Shown: piece by piece, positions 54,685-63,268 of the stretch
Layout: each line of letters begins with the position of its first letter
How positions within the stretch are numbered: the stretch's first letter is position 1
Source of the DNA: Sinorhizobium glycinis
Lineage (GTDB): Bacteria; Pseudomonadota; Alphaproteobacteria; Rhizobiales; Rhizobiaceae
Assembly: GCF_001651865.1 (NCBI RefSeq)
Contig: NZ_LPUX01000062.1
Coordinates: 310,001-374,000 of the forward strand
Reading direction: 5' to 3'
Length of the DNA: 64,000 nt
Notes under the pieces: model-generated
What the model was told of the DNA's origin: nothing
Seen by the model: only the letters and a program-made list of their open reading frames with translations
Databases searched by the model: none
Made by a program: the position numbers and the translations under genes

Positions 54685-55881
54685 GTGAACAGTCTCGATT
54701 TTGACCGCAAGCCCGAAGATACGCGTGTCGTCGTCGCCATGTCCGGCGGCGTCGATTCCTCCGTCGTCGCCGGGCTGCTCAAACGCGAGGGCTACGACGT
54801 TCTCGGCATCACGCTGCAACTCTACGACCATGGCGCGGCGGTGCACCGGGCCGGCTCCTGCTGCGCCGGCCAGGATATCGACGATGCGCGGCGCGTCTGC
54901 GAAACGCTCGGCATTCCGCATTACGTGCTCGATTACGAGGCACGCTTCCGCGAGACGGTGATCAATCCCTTCGCCGAAAGCTATATTGCCGGCGAAACGC
55001 CGATCCCCTGTGTTGCCTGCAACCAGACCGTCAAGTTCGCCGACCTGCTGGCGACCGCCAAGGAGCTCGGCGCCGACGCGCTTGCGACCGGCCACTACAT
55101 CCGTTCCCGGCCGAGCCCGAAGCCGCGCTACCAGGGCCAGCGCGCCCTCTACCGGCCGACCGACGCGGAGCGTGACCAGAGCTACTTTCTCTTCGCGACC
55201 ACGCAGGAGCAGATCGACTATCTGCGCTTTCCGCTCGGCAGCCTCTCAAAGCCCGAGACGCGCGCTCTTGCCGAAGAGATGGGCCTCGTCGTTGCCAAGA
55301 AGGCCGACAGCCAGGACATCTGTTTCGTGCCGCAGGGCAAGTATAGCGACATCGTCTCGAAGCTGAAGCCGAATGCGGCGCTTGCCGGCGAGCTCGTCCA
55401 TCTCGACGGGCGCGTGCTCGGCACCCACGAGGGCATCCTGCACTACACGATCGGCCAGCGGCGCGGCATTGGGGTGGCGACCGGAGAACCGCTCTACGTG
55501 GTCTATCTCGACGCCCGCTCGCGCCGCGTCATCGTCGGCCCGAAGGAGGCACTCGAGACGCGCCGCGTCTATCTGCGGGACGTCAACTGGCTCGGCGACG
55601 AGGAGATGGACGAGGCAGCGGCGCGCGGCTTCGAATGCTTCGCCAAGGTCCGCTCCACCCGCCAGCCGGCACCGGCGATGCTGAAGCGCGATGGCGACGG
55701 CATCTATGTCGAGCTTGTCGACGGTGAGGCGGGAGTGGCTCCCGGCCAGGCCTGCGCCCTCTATTCCGGCACCGGCGAGGACGCCCGCGTCTATGGCGGC
55801 GGATTCATCCGAAAATCGGAACGCGAGCCGGCGGCGGAAGCGGCTCTTCAAGCGCTCCTGCGGGAGCCCGCGGCCGCCTGA
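54685..55881 (+). CDS. mnmA: tRNA 2-thiouridylase MnmA
   Basis: MnmA thiolates U34 of tRNAs for Lys, Glu and Gln. The 398-residue protein begins with GTG at 54685 ([20 protein letters not shown]), the start conserved in rhizobia; a TTG nine bases upstream is possible. It has the PP-loop [14 protein letters not shown], the catalytic cysteines in [12 protein letters not shown] and [10 protein letters not shown], and the tRNA-binding segment [13 protein letters not shown]. All domains are intact. It is followed by the tRNA-Met gene. Confidence 0.95.
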   Translation: MNSLDFDRKPEDTRVVVAMSGGVDSSVVAGLLKREGYDVLGITLQLYDHGAAVHRAGSCCAGQDIDDARRVCETLGIPHYVLDYEARFRETVINPFAESYIAGETPIPCVACNQTVKFADLLATAKELGADALATGHYIRSRPSPKPRYQGQRALYRPTDAERDQSYFLFATTQEQIDYLRFPLGSLSKPETRALAEEMGLVVAKKADSQDICFVPQGKYSDIVSKLKPNAALAGELVHLDGRVLGTHEGILHYTIGQRRGIGVATGEPLYVVYLDARSRRVIVGPKEALETRRVYLRDVNWLGDEEMDEAAARGFECFAKVRSTRQPAPAMLKRDGDGIYVELVDGEAGVAPGQACALYSGTGEDARVYGGGFIRKSEREPAAEAALQALLREPAAA

Positions 55882-55934
55882 GCGGGCTCGATCCGGCGCG
55901 CCGGGAAAAGTTCGCGATTTGCCGAAGACATTGC

Positions 55935-55963
55935 TTGACACTAGCCGGAACAGCGCCTTATAA
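55935..55963 (+). promoter_or_regulatory. Strong promoter of the tRNA-Met gene
   Basis: TTGACA at 55935-55940 and TTATAA at 55958-55963 with a 17-base spacer, close to sigma70 consensus. The start would lie about 45 bases before the tRNA. Confidence 0.75.
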
Positions 55964-56015
55964 GCCGCCCGTCCAGCCGAGACGGGCTTCGCCAAGAAGC
56001 TGCCACGGCACCGGC

Positions 56016-56092
56016 GGCGGAGTAGCTCAGTAGGTTAGAGCAGAGGAATCATAATCCTTGTGTCGGGGGTTCGAATCCCTCCTCCGCTACCA
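56016..56092 (+). tRNA. tRNA-Met (anticodon CAT), elongator type
   Basis: A complete cloverleaf of 77 bases including encoded CCA: acceptor GGCGGAG with CTCCGCT, D arm GCTC/GAGC, anticodon stem GAGGA/TCCTT with loop ATCATAA (anticodon CAT), and T arm with GTTCGAAT. The paired first base and the D-loop form point to elongator tRNA-Met rather than initiator. tRNA-Ile(CAU), modified by TilS, is an alternative. Its last 12 bases recur at 59727-59738. Confidence 0.93.
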
Positions 56093-56403
56093 ATATGTTT
56101 CCGAGCTTCGCGACGCCCCGGTTGCGTGGACAGCTGGGCATAGGGCACCAGCCTCTGTTCCCGATGTGCATGCGAGTCCGGTTTTTTGTGCCAACAGCAG
56201 TCGCACGGCAGTTTCCGATCAGCGGCCGCAGTCAACCCTATGCGGTCGCCGGTTAGCCGGAGGGAACGTTGCGATCTGGCCGTTTGCGGAAGTTGGTTCG
56301 CCGACGGTGGAATTCACGCCATGACCCAGCCAGACTGGCCATTGCATTATTTCGGGCCTAGAATTTGACGACCGTGGTAACGTAGTTGGCAAGGCGACCT
56401 GCG

Positions 56404-58134
56404 ATGGAACGCCATCTTGCTGCCATTCTCGCGGCCGATGTCGTTGGCTACTCCGCGCTCATGGAGCGCGACGAGGCGGGGACCTTCGTGCGGCTCAAGT
56501 CCGGGCGCAAGCAGCTGTTCGAGCCGGAGATCGAGCGTCACCACGGGCGGATCTTCAAGCTCATGGGCGATGGGCTGCTCGCCGAATTCGCCAGCGTCGT
56601 CGATGCTGTCGAATGCGCTGTGGTGTTGCAGCGCGGACTCGCGGAGCGCAATACCTGCGTGCCCGAGGACGAGCGCTTCCAGGTTCGCATCGGCGTCAAT
56701 CTCGGCGAGGTGATCGTCGACGGCGAGGATCGCTACGGCGAGGGCGTGAACATCGCCGCGCGATTGGAGGAGCTGGCCGAGCCCGGCGGCATTTGCGTTT
56801 CAGGAAAGGTATCGAAAGAGGTCGAGAAGAAGCTGGCCTTCGGCTTCGAGTCGATGGGTGAGCAGCGGATGAAGAACATCGCAGAGCCGATCGCCTGCTT
56901 TCGCGTGAACCTGCAACTCCTGACATCCCCCGCTCAGCCCGTCCGATCCTTGCCGACGCTGCCTAGATTGCCTAACAGCGCGGCAATCGCCGTGCTGCCT
57001 TTCACCAACATGAGCAGCGATCCTGAACAGGAATACTTCGTCGATGGCCTATCGGAAGATTTGATCACCGATCTATCCAAGATAAAGGGCCTGTTTGTCA
57101 TCTCGCGGCATTCGTCGTTCGCCTTCAAGGGAAGGGCGATCGATATCCGCTCGATCGCCAAGGACCTGGGTGTCCGGTTCGTTGTCGAAGGTAGCGTACG
57201 GAGAGCCGCGGCGCATGTCCGCATCAACGTGCAGCTAATCGACGCGAACGATGGCGCTCATGTCTGGGCCGACCGGTTCGACCGCGAACTGGCAGACATT
57301 TTTGTAGTGCAGGACGAGGTAGTGGGCAGGATCGTCAGTGCCCTTTCCGGTGTGCTGCCATCGGCGCGTCCGATTGCAAGGCAGAGAGCAACAAACCTTG
57401 AAGCCTACGACCTGTTTGTGCGCGGACGCGTGCTGGTCACCCAATCCGCCGAAAGCAACAGAGCGGCACGACCGCTCCTTGAGAGATCAATCGAACTCGA
57501 TCCGAACTTCGCGGATGCACATGCGTGGCTCGCAATCAGTCATACATGGGCGTGGTCGTACTGGGGCGACGCGCTGGAACCCCATCGCTCGCTTGCCCTG
57601 GCCGCAGCCGAAGCCGCAGTGTCGCTCGATCCGGAGAACGTCGGTGCGCATGCAATTCTCGGTTATGTCTTGATGCACGAGGGGAAGACAGATTCAGGTG
57701 CGGCGGAATTGAGCACAGCGCTTCAGATCAACCCCAACCATGCCGACGGCTGGTCGTTTCTCGGAATAATGAAGGTGGGAGAGGGGCGCGCCGTGGACGG
57801 CATCGACTGTCTGCAGAAGGCGTTTCTTCTTAATCCGCACCCGCCTGGATGGTATTACTGGCATTTAGGATTCGTCCAATACGCAGCAGGCCGATACGAA
57901 GACGCCGTCGCAACGTTGCGGAACGAGGCGACACATCGGTCGGGGTCGCAACGAATTTTAGCGGCCAGCCTTGCGCAGCTTGGCCGTACCGAGGAAGCCA
58001 AGGTGGAGGCCGCGCAATTCCTCGCCGCACATCCACACTTCTCGACAGAACGCTGGGCGAGCATACAGCCGCTCCGTGAGGCGGATCGTCAGCACTTTAT
58101 CGATGGGTATATCAAGGCCGGCCTGCCCAAGTGA
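56404..58134 (+). CDS. Class III adenylate/guanylate cyclase with TolB-like and TPR domains
   Basis: A 576-residue protein. Residues 1-170 form a class III cyclase domain with metal-binding Asp in LAAILAADVVGYSALMERDE, LMGDGLLAEFASVVDAVECA and RIGVNLGEVIVDGEDRYGEG. Residues about 190-320 resemble the TolB-like module often fused to rhizobial cyclases (AIAVLPFTNMSSDPEQEYFV, GLSEDLITDLSKIKGLFVIS). Four or more TPR units follow (LLERSIELDPNFADAHAWLA, LSTALQINPNHADGWSFLG). No membrane helix is evident. It probably makes cAMP in response to a protein or envelope signal. Sinorhizobium has many such genes. It lies in the tRNA-linked islet. Confidence 0.9.
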   Translation: MERHLAAILAADVVGYSALMERDEAGTFVRLKSGRKQLFEPEIERHHGRIFKLMGDGLLAEFASVVDAVECAVVLQRGLAERNTCVPEDERFQVRIGVNLGEVIVDGEDRYGEGVNIAARLEELAEPGGICVSGKVSKEVEKKLAFGFESMGEQRMKNIAEPIACFRVNLQLLTSPAQPVRSLPTLPRLPNSAAIAVLPFTNMSSDPEQEYFVDGLSEDLITDLSKIKGLFVISRHSSFAFKGRAIDIRSIAKDLGVRFVVEGSVRRAAAHVRINVQLIDANDGAHVWADRFDRELADIFVVQDEVVGRIVSALSGVLPSARPIARQRATNLEAYDLFVRGRVLVTQSAESNRAARPLLERSIELDPNFADAHAWLAISHTWAWSYWGDALEPHRSLALAAAEAAVSLDPENVGAHAILGYVLMHEGKTDSGAAELSTALQINPNHADGWSFLGIMKVGEGRAVDGIDCLQKAFLLNPHPPGWYYWHLGFVQYAAGRYEDAVATLRNEATHRSGSQRILAASLAQLGRTEEAKVEAAQFLAAHPHFSTERWASIQPLREADRQHFIDGYIKAGLPK

Positions 58135-58293
58135 GGTGGGCTGGTGAGGTTCGACAGGCCTTCACGCGTCGCCGCTTCCACCACAGTGTTTTGTCGGCTC
58201 CTGGCACATTCCAGTCTCAACATGGCAATCGGCTGAGCGACCGTTCTCCATCCATTGCAGTCCTTCCAGATCGACAGGATGCACGGCAGGTTC

Positions 58294-58351
58294 GGGCCAA
58301 CAGCGGCCCGCCTTCATGCAGCAAAACGCCCGAAAGTGAACGGGGGGATCG
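58294..58351. repeat. 58-base direct repeat, left copy
   Basis: The core GCCCGCCTTCATGCAGCAAA continues to GGGGGGATCG and matches 59657-59715 with about five differences. The two copies bracket the dehydrogenase gene. The gap 58135-58625 holds nothing else I can identify. Confidence 0.85.
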
Positions 58352-58625
58352 CCTGAAACGGCGCTCCACAACCAAAAACTCGAGCTGCAGGGAGGGCTCG
58401 GTTCCGCGGCAATGCCCGGGATGTGATATCGCCCACAAGTTCGAAGCCCGGTTTGCGCACGAAGCGGACGATCAGGACTGCCTTAGATGCTGAGGTGCGG
58501 ATCAGTCATCCTGGCTGCCCGCCGCTTTTCGTAGAAGCGCAAAGGTACGGGATCGGCGATTAAAGGCGGGTGTGCTACGATAGGGGAGTACGGATTAGAT
58601 CATTGCCTCTGCCTTGAGGTGCGAA

Positions 58626-59576
58626 GTGTCCGGCCAACCCATTACCGTCCTGATGGTCAATGAGTATCCTGACTATATCGACGCCAACGTGTGGGCTGCT
58701 GAGCTGAAGAAGCGCGTGCCGCAGCTCGATTTCAGGCTTTGGCCAGGTGTCGGGAACAAAGGTGACATCGACATCGTGCTGATCGACAAGGGCGCCGGCG
58801 CGGGCTTTTTCGACGGAATGACAGGACTGCGCGCCGTCCTCTATCTGGGGGCAGGTGTCGACGGTATTGATCTCCAAAGCTTTCCCAGGAGTGTTGCGCT
58901 CATCAGGCTCGCAACACGTGAGCAGGCTTCGGAAGTGGCGCAGTACATCGTCCTTCGCGTTCTCTGCCAGCAACGGCATGTTGCCGAGTACATGAACCAG
59001 CAAGCCCGCAAGATTTGGAATCCGATCGCGCCGCGGAAGGTCTCCGAGACGAAAACTGTCGTGCTGGGTGCGGGCCGGATCGGTGGCTGGGCCGCAAAGC
59101 TGTTCGCGGAGCTGGGCTACGACACTGCTGTCCGGTCTCGTCACCCGAAGACGCTTCCCGGCATACAGAATTACTTTGGCCGTGCCCAGCTTGCGGACGC
59201 ACTCACAGGCCGCGACTACGTTATCTGTTCACTTCCCTTGACTGATGACACGCGTGGGATACTGAACTCAGGTGCTTTTGGAAACATGAAGCGAGGTGCG
59301 TATCTCGTGAATGTCGCCAGGGGCGCGCATGTCAACGAAGCCGACCTGATCCGCGCGCTCGACGAAGATCAGCTTTCCGGTGCCTGCCTTGACGTGTTTC
59401 AGCAAGAACCGCTGGAGGCCTCGTCGCCACTGTGGAATCATCCCAAGGTGACCATCACCCCTCATGTCGCGAGCTTCTGGGTGGATTCTGGGATCGACCA
59501 GGCCGCTGACCTCTGCGGACAAGTCGCAAGAGGCGAGCCCCTGTCCAACAGGATCGACCTCGAACTGGGTTACTGA
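58626..59576 (+). CDS. D-2-hydroxyacid dehydrogenase, GhrA-like
   Basis: A 316-residue NAD(P)-dependent 2-hydroxyacid dehydrogenase resembling glyoxylate/hydroxypyruvate reductase A. It has the early-domain block VLYLGAGVDGIDLQSFPRS, the nucleotide-binding motif TVVLGAGRIGGWAAKLFAEL, the catalytic Arg region LVNVARGAHVNEADLIRAL, the Glu in CLDVFQQEPLEASSPLW, and the final His in ITPHVASFW. GTG 58626 has GAGG six bases upstream; a TTG at 58614 is possible. It is flanked by a 58-base direct repeat. The physiological substrate is unknown. Confidence 0.9.
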   Translation: MSGQPITVLMVNEYPDYIDANVWAAELKKRVPQLDFRLWPGVGNKGDIDIVLIDKGAGAGFFDGMTGLRAVLYLGAGVDGIDLQSFPRSVALIRLATREQASEVAQYIVLRVLCQQRHVAEYMNQQARKIWNPIAPRKVSETKTVVLGAGRIGGWAAKLFAELGYDTAVRSRHPKTLPGIQNYFGRAQLADALTGRDYVICSLPLTDDTRGILNSGAFGNMKRGAYLVNVARGAHVNEADLIRALDEDQLSGACLDVFQQEPLEASSPLWNHPKVTITPHVASFWVDSGIDQAADLCGQVARGEPLSNRIDLELGY

Positions 59577-59656
59577 CTCGAGGCGCAGCATCAGTTTGCC
59601 TGAGGCGACACCCGCCCGCAGCATCATTAGAAGAAAATGAAACCTTTGCCCGCTCA

Positions 59657-59715
59657 GGGCCAATAGCTGCCCGCCTTCATGCAGCAAAACGCCCGAAAGT
59701 GAATTGGGGGGATCG
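59657..59715. repeat. 58-base direct repeat, right copy
   Basis: Second copy of 58294-58351, with GGGCCAATAGCTGCCCGCC at its left and ATTGGGGGGATCG at its right. Eleven bases later comes the 12-base duplicate of the tRNA-Met 3' end. Sequence between 59577 and 59935 has no gene. Confidence 0.85.
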
Positions 59716-59935
59716 ATTGAGTCTGCCCTCCGCTACCAGCTTCCGAAACAAACCAACATAGCGGATGACTATAGGCGCGATACGGACCGGGCTTTTAGCT
59801 TTTCCACATTGAAGCCAGAAAAGCTGTGACAAGCGTAGCAGCAGGCGCTGCATGTGGATCCGGCTGTCTTTTCCGGGACTGCTGTGGGACAAGGAACTTC
59901 CTTAAGCTGAGCCCCAGAGCGTGCGCGAGAAGGGA

Positions 59936-60238
59936 CTATCGGGGCTTCGCTCTGGGACCCAATGCGGGACCGCGTCGACTGTTCGACTTGGACTCGCAAT
60001 CTTCGAAATCGGTCCAACGTCTCTGTTGTCTAAGTTTTCGGATCCTTTCCGCAGGGTCGATGAACAGCACCAGGACAACCGCCGCTGCGACAAGTACGTA
60101 TCCCGGAATACCGGTTCTTGCGCTTGCCAGAGCAGCAGCCAGCATTGCAGCAGCAATATAGATTCCAGTCGATCCAGGAGCGGATAGCGAGACCAAGAGA
60201 AGATCGGAAATTCGATCTTTCCATTTGCTGTCAAACAT
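59936..60238 (-). CDS. Small two-helix membrane protein
   Basis: A 100-residue protein starting MFDSKWKDRISDLLLVSLSA. Two close hydrophobic segments, STGIYIAAAMLAAALASA and GYVLVAAAVVLVLFI, predict two membrane helices separated by a short turn. They are followed by the basic stretch PAERIRKLRQQRRW. It is not recognised as a known family. Upstream bases include GAGG-like purines only weakly, so the start is tentative. It lies just outside the putative islet. Confidence 0.5.
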   Translation of the reverse strand: MFDSKWKDRISDLLLVSLSAPGSTGIYIAAAMLAAALASARTGIPGYVLVAAAVVLVLFIDPAERIRKLRQQRRWTDFEDCESKSNSRRGPALGPRAKPR

Positions 60239-60343
60239 CGCCGCACATCCGATAACCTCGACATTGATAGTCTAGTATGGGCCGGCGAAATCTTTCGGCA
60301 ACCCGTCTCAGACCTTTGGCGCTACCTGTCGGACTAAGGTCCT

Positions 60344-60400
60344 ACAGCCTCGCGTCTATCGGACGCGCATAGATGAGGAAATAGGCAGGAAGCACCCAAG
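60344..60400. repeat. Degenerate fragment of the mosaic palindromic repeat
   Basis: CTACAGCCTCGCGTCTATC and GGACGCGC resemble the opening of the repeats at 53130 and 54526, but the later modules are absent. This suggests a decayed copy. The rest of the 60239-60603 gap has no other feature apart from a promoter near 60540. Confidence 0.35.
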
Positions 60401-60539
60401 ATGCAGCATCCGGGCTTCTAATCGCCATGCCGAGACGATAGACCCGCAGGCGCGCCGGCATGCCGTCGATAGGCCGCGCCAACGTGTTGCTGTCCTGCAA
60501 CGAATCCGCTTGCGGTTGCTGCAATCCGAAATTGTGGCT

Positions 60540-60567
60540 TTGCCAATCGGTCGGTCTCGTGTATGGT
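60540..60567 (+). promoter_or_regulatory. Possible promoter of the 34-residue ORF
   Basis: TTGCCA and TATGGT are separated by 16 bases, about 37 bases before the ORF at 60604. Confidence 0.35.
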
Positions 60568-60603
60568 GGCATCGTTCGCAATTCAAGCCAGAGGAGGCGT
60601 GAA

Positions 60604-60708
60604 ATGGATTCTATTCTCGTGACTGTGCGCCTCTCTCGCGGAACGGCTGTTGTGGCCCCGGTGCATCGCGCATCCAGCTCGAGCCGATTTTCTTTCCAGG
60701 GCTATTGA
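60604..60708 (+). CDS. 34-residue small ORF with a strong ribosome site
   Basis: A very short ORF: MDSILVTVRLSRGTAVVAPV followed by HRASSSSRFSFQGY. It is preceded by AGAGGAGG at normal spacing, and by a possible promoter. The peptide is basic and serine-rich at its end, with no membrane segment. It precedes a DUF1127 gene by 150 bases and could be a leader peptide or a small protein in its own right. Translation is suggested only by the ribosome site. Confidence 0.4.
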   Translation: MDSILVTVRLSRGTAVVAPVHRASSSSRFSFQGY

Positions 60709-60858
60709 ACCCCCGGATTTCCGCCGATTGGCATCATTCCCATTTGACCTGACGTGACCGGCTGACGGAGCGATTTTCCCGTATTTTCGCGTCCGCATCC
60801 GTGCGTCTTCCTGACTACGAGAGGACCTGGCCGCGTCGTTGCGCCGGGACGGAAAATC

Positions 60859-61095
60859 ATGCATGAAGCACAATTGTTAGTTGTTGATACCCTCGGCGCG
60901 ACGGTCGACGACCTGTGCCGGAAATTCGGCGTCTGGAGAACGGCGCGTGCATTGCTTCTGGCAGTCTGGAGACAGCGGCAAATGACGAACCAGGTCTCCC
61001 ACCTGTCAAATCGGATGCGCCGCGATATCGGCCTTCCCGAGAACGAGGATCGCCTCCTGGAAGGCCGGTTTCCCCTTTGGGACATCCGGCATTGA
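60859..61095 (+). CDS. DUF1127-domain small protein
   Basis: A 78-residue protein. The C-terminal region ALLLAVWRQRQMTNQVSHLS and then NRMRRDIGLPENEDRLLEG is a clear DUF1127 domain, a short arginine-rich helix pair ending in the R-D-I-G-L motif. Some rhizobial members bind RNA and influence phosphate, carbon or stress metabolism; others are controlled by VtlR-type LysR proteins. A palindrome (GGAGGGGCGC-TAT-GCGCGTCCCTCC, 61131-61155) lies 35 bases after the stop and may terminate it. ATG 60859 follows GGGACGG. Confidence 0.78.
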   Translation: MHEAQLLVVDTLGATVDDLCRKFGVWRTARALLLAVWRQRQMTNQVSHLSNRMRRDIGLPENEDRLLEGRFPLWDIRH

Positions 61096-61337
61096 GGTGC
61101 CGCCCGACCGGAGCAACCGCGGGGTCCGAGGAGGGGCGCTATGCGCGTCCCTCCTATATTCCTGACTTTTCAGATGTGTCTGCATCCGCGCTGTCACTCG
61201 CCGCGGGCGCTCTGATGCTTCTCGCATGATCGAGAAGGGCACTAACCCAATCGCATGAATAGCGCGCGGATGAAGCCCGCTGTATCATTGCGCCCTGCTC
61301 CTCGCTGGAGGCGAGTTGAGCGAGGGAGGACCGAGCC

Positions 61338-61910
61338 ATGCCTATGTCTTCGGTGCTGCGTTGGACGACCTGTCTGGCGGCAGCCATTGCTTTCATGTCC
61401 GCAAATCTGGTGAACGCGTCCGACAAGCTTCCGCCGGAGCTCGAAAAACTGAAGGCGTCGCTTGAAAAATACCGGGATCCGGTGGTCGCCGTGCGCGACG
61501 GTTATTTCTCGACGCTCGGCTGCGTCACCTTCGCGACCGGCACGATGGGCGTGCATTTCCTGAATCCCGCCCTGATCGGCCCGGTGCCCGATCCGATGAA
61601 GCCGACCCTGCTGGTCTATGAGCCGGTGGGCGACAAACTGCAGCTCGTTGCCGTCGAATGGCTGATCCCGCTCGCCACGGGCGTAAAGCCCAAGCCCGAG
61701 TTGTTCGGCCAGCCCTTTGACGGGCCGATGGAAGGGCACGAGCCGCTTCTGCCGGCGCAACTGCATCATTACGACCTGCACGCCTGGATCTTCAAGCCAA
61801 ACCCGCTCGGCCTGTTCCATCCGGTCAATCCGGACGTCAAATGTCCTGACGGGCCTTATACTTTGCTGGAAGAGGCGCCGAAGTCGGTGCCGCACCATGG
61901 GGCGCAGTGA
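61338..61910 (+). CDS. Exported protein of unknown function
   Basis: A 190-residue protein with an N-terminal signal peptide (MPMSSVLRWTTCLAAAIAFM, cleavage near VNA-SDK), so probably periplasmic. The mature part has LEKYRDPVVAVRDGYFSTLG, GVHFLNPALIGPVPDPMKPT and LVAVEWLIPLATGVKP, and a histidine-rich C-terminal half with QLHHYDLHAWIFKPNPLGLF. The histidines suggest metal binding, but I do not recognise a family. ATG 61338 gives the signal peptide; a second ATG three codons in is possible. Confidence 0.72.
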   Translation: MPMSSVLRWTTCLAAAIAFMSANLVNASDKLPPELEKLKASLEKYRDPVVAVRDGYFSTLGCVTFATGTMGVHFLNPALIGPVPDPMKPTLLVYEPVGDKLQLVAVEWLIPLATGVKPKPELFGQPFDGPMEGHEPLLPAQLHHYDLHAWIFKPNPLGLFHPVNPDVKCPDGPYTLLEEAPKSVPHHGAQ

Positions 61911-61950
61911 GGAGAGATGGCGTTCGGCGTCGACGTCCCTCGTGCATATG

Positions 61951-62355
61951 TCAGCGGTCATGGTGTTGAGGTGTTGCCTTCGGACGCCCCTCCCGGGCGG
62001 ATGTGAAGGAGGGGAAGTGATAGCCGTCCAGCGGCGAGAGGCCTTTGGCCCCGCCGTGGTCCCGTTTGCGCCTCCGGGTGGCCAGCATTTCGGCGGAAAG
62101 GTTGTCGAGATATTCGAGAGCCTCCTTGGTTGCCTCCGCCGTGACGGTGCTGCCGTCCGCTTCGGCCGCGCTCCGCAACTCGTCTCGAATGTCCTCCACG
62201 ATTTCTGCAATGAAACGCTGCGGGTCGTCGGTCTGCGAGGCAATCCACTGCAGCAGGCGGCACATCAACATCTCGTTGACACGCATTGCCGCGACAGTCT
62301 GCCCGAGCATCAGTGTCAGTTTCTGAAGCTTGTCGGCTTTTTCCTTCTGAGGCAT
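61951..62355 (-). CDS. Small hypothetical helical protein
   Basis: A 134-residue protein starting MPQKEKADKLQKLTLMLGQT. It is mostly helical, with VNEMLMCRLLQWIASQTDD and RFIAEIVEDIRDELRSAAEA, and a basic C-terminal tail. No family is recognised. The frame continues further upstream, but that part only mirrors the iron-permease-like gene on the other strand, so ATG 62355 with GAAGAG upstream is used. It is divergent from that gene across a gap of 220 bases. Confidence 0.5.
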   Translation of the reverse strand: MPQKEKADKLQKLTLMLGQTVAAMRVNEMLMCRLLQWIASQTDDPQRFIAEIVEDIRDELRSAAEADGSTVTAEATKEALEYLDNLSAEMLATRRRKRDHGGAKGLSPLDGYHFPSFTSAREGRPKATPQHHDR

Positions 62356-62575
62356 CGCAATCTCTTCAGTCCTGGTATCGGTTTGTATCGCGTTCTTCTC
62401 CGCCTTCGCCGTTCTGGTCACGGGAGGGCTGTCGGCAGCCGCTTTCGTCACCCTGGGCTGAACGGCAGGCGGCAGGATTTGTTCCGCACGCAGGAGAGCC
62501 GGCCTTGCTGCTGTCGGACCGGAAGGAACCAAGAAGGCCGTCGCCGCGTTCGCGGTCTCGGAAGGAGACAGACAG

Positions 62576-62971
62576 GTGCAGCCGATCTTTACCCGCTTTT
62601 CGAGCCGAATTTCCGATCTCGCCGGAAAACCGATCACCTTCGTCGTTGCGGTCTCGGTGATCGTTACCTGGGCTATATGCGGGCCAATCTTCGGTTTCTC
62701 CGCGAAATGGCAGCTCGCCGTAAACACCTTCACGACGATCACGACGTTCCTGATGGTCTTTGTGCTTCAGAACTCGCAGAACCGGGACGGCATCGCGCTG
62801 CAGGCCAAGATCGACGAGCTGATCCGCGTGAGCGACGCCGAGAACCGTTTCATGGGGATCGAGAAGCTCGGCGAAGAGGAGCTGAAAGAGGTTCGCCGCG
62901 ACTGCATTCAAGAGGGCACGGATGCCCGGGAGGCAGAGAACGGCGTCGCGGTCGCGCACGGGAAGGCGTGA
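62576..62971 (+). CDS. Low-affinity iron permease-like membrane protein
   Basis: A 131-residue protein of the Fet4-like low-affinity iron permease group (PF04120 type). It has two membrane helices in PITFVVAVSVIVTWAICGPI and WQLAVNTFTTITTFLMVFVL, then the conserved QNSQNRDGIALQAKIDELIR and an acidic tail. Bacterial members are common in rhizobia; true iron transport by them is unproven. GTG 62576 has GGAAGGAG nine bases upstream. It is convergent with nothing and stands between two hypothetical genes. Confidence 0.78.
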   Translation: MQPIFTRFSSRISDLAGKPITFVVAVSVIVTWAICGPIFGFSAKWQLAVNTFTTITTFLMVFVLQNSQNRDGIALQAKIDELIRVSDAENRFMGIEKLGEEELKEVRRDCIQEGTDAREAENGVAVAHGKA

Positions 62972-63045
62972 CTCGCTTTCAGAACCGGAGAGGCGGAACC
63001 AAACCGCCCCGCGGGCGTTCTCTCGACAGAGGTGGGAGGTGACGA

Positions 63046-63234
63046 ATGAGACACATGGATATCCGCAAGCTCGAAAAATCCGACACCAAGCATGTCTGGG
63101 ACGTGGCGGAATACTGCAGGCGAAGCGGTCTTCACAAGGCCGAGGAGCGGCGCCTGATCAAGGTGCTCGGCAGATACGCCTCGGTCCATGAGCTTCAAAT
63201 GAATGTCGTGCGTCCTCAAACGCGCACACGCTGA
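63046..63234 (+). CDS. Small hypothetical protein
   Basis: A 62-residue basic protein: MRHMDIRKLEKSDTKHVWDV, AEYCRRSGLHKAEERRLIKV, then a tail with VHELQMNVVRPQTRTR. A good ribosome site (GGGAGGTG) precedes the ATG, which supports translation. Its middle part could be a short helix-turn-helix-like helical pair, but no family is recognised. It lies 74 bases after the permease-like gene. Confidence 0.55.
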   Translation: MRHMDIRKLEKSDTKHVWDVAEYCRRSGLHKAEERRLIKVLGRYASVHELQMNVVRPQTRTR

Positions 63235-63268
63235 CGCGTGATCGCGCGTTATTTCGCGGAGCAAGCGC

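Larger units (their letters stand above)
56081..59738. other. Putative tRNA-Met-associated islet of about 3.6 kb
   Basis: The last 12 bases of the tRNA, CCTCCGCTACCA, recur exactly at 59727-59738, as expected when an element inserts at a tRNA 3' end. Between them are only an adenylate cyclase gene, a 2-hydroxyacid dehydrogenase gene and long non-coding stretches. There is no integrase, so this would be a decayed or passively moved islet. A 12-base match can also arise by chance or from an old tRNA fragment. The stretch 56093-56403 contains no gene. Confidence 0.4.

Noticed and set aside
56081-56092. Treating the tRNA-end duplication as proof of a mobile element
   Set aside because: Twelve bases and no integrase are not enough; kept as a hypothesis only.
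58162-58371. Small minus-strand frame in the first direct-repeat region
   Set aside because: No ribosome site, biased composition, and the repeat copy at 59657 does not preserve the frame.
59677-60161. Other overlapping short frames around 59.7-60.2 kb
   Set aside because: Mutually overlapping, without ribosome sites; only the two-helix minus-strand protein has protein-like character.
61141-61215. 24-codon ORF after GAGGAGG
   Set aside because: It lies on a near-perfect palindrome that better explains the sequence as a terminator-like hairpin; no other support.
61717-63042. 441-codon plus-strand frame crossing three small genes
   Set aside because: Arg/Ser-rich, starts inside an exported protein gene in another frame and overlaps a better-supported permease-like gene.
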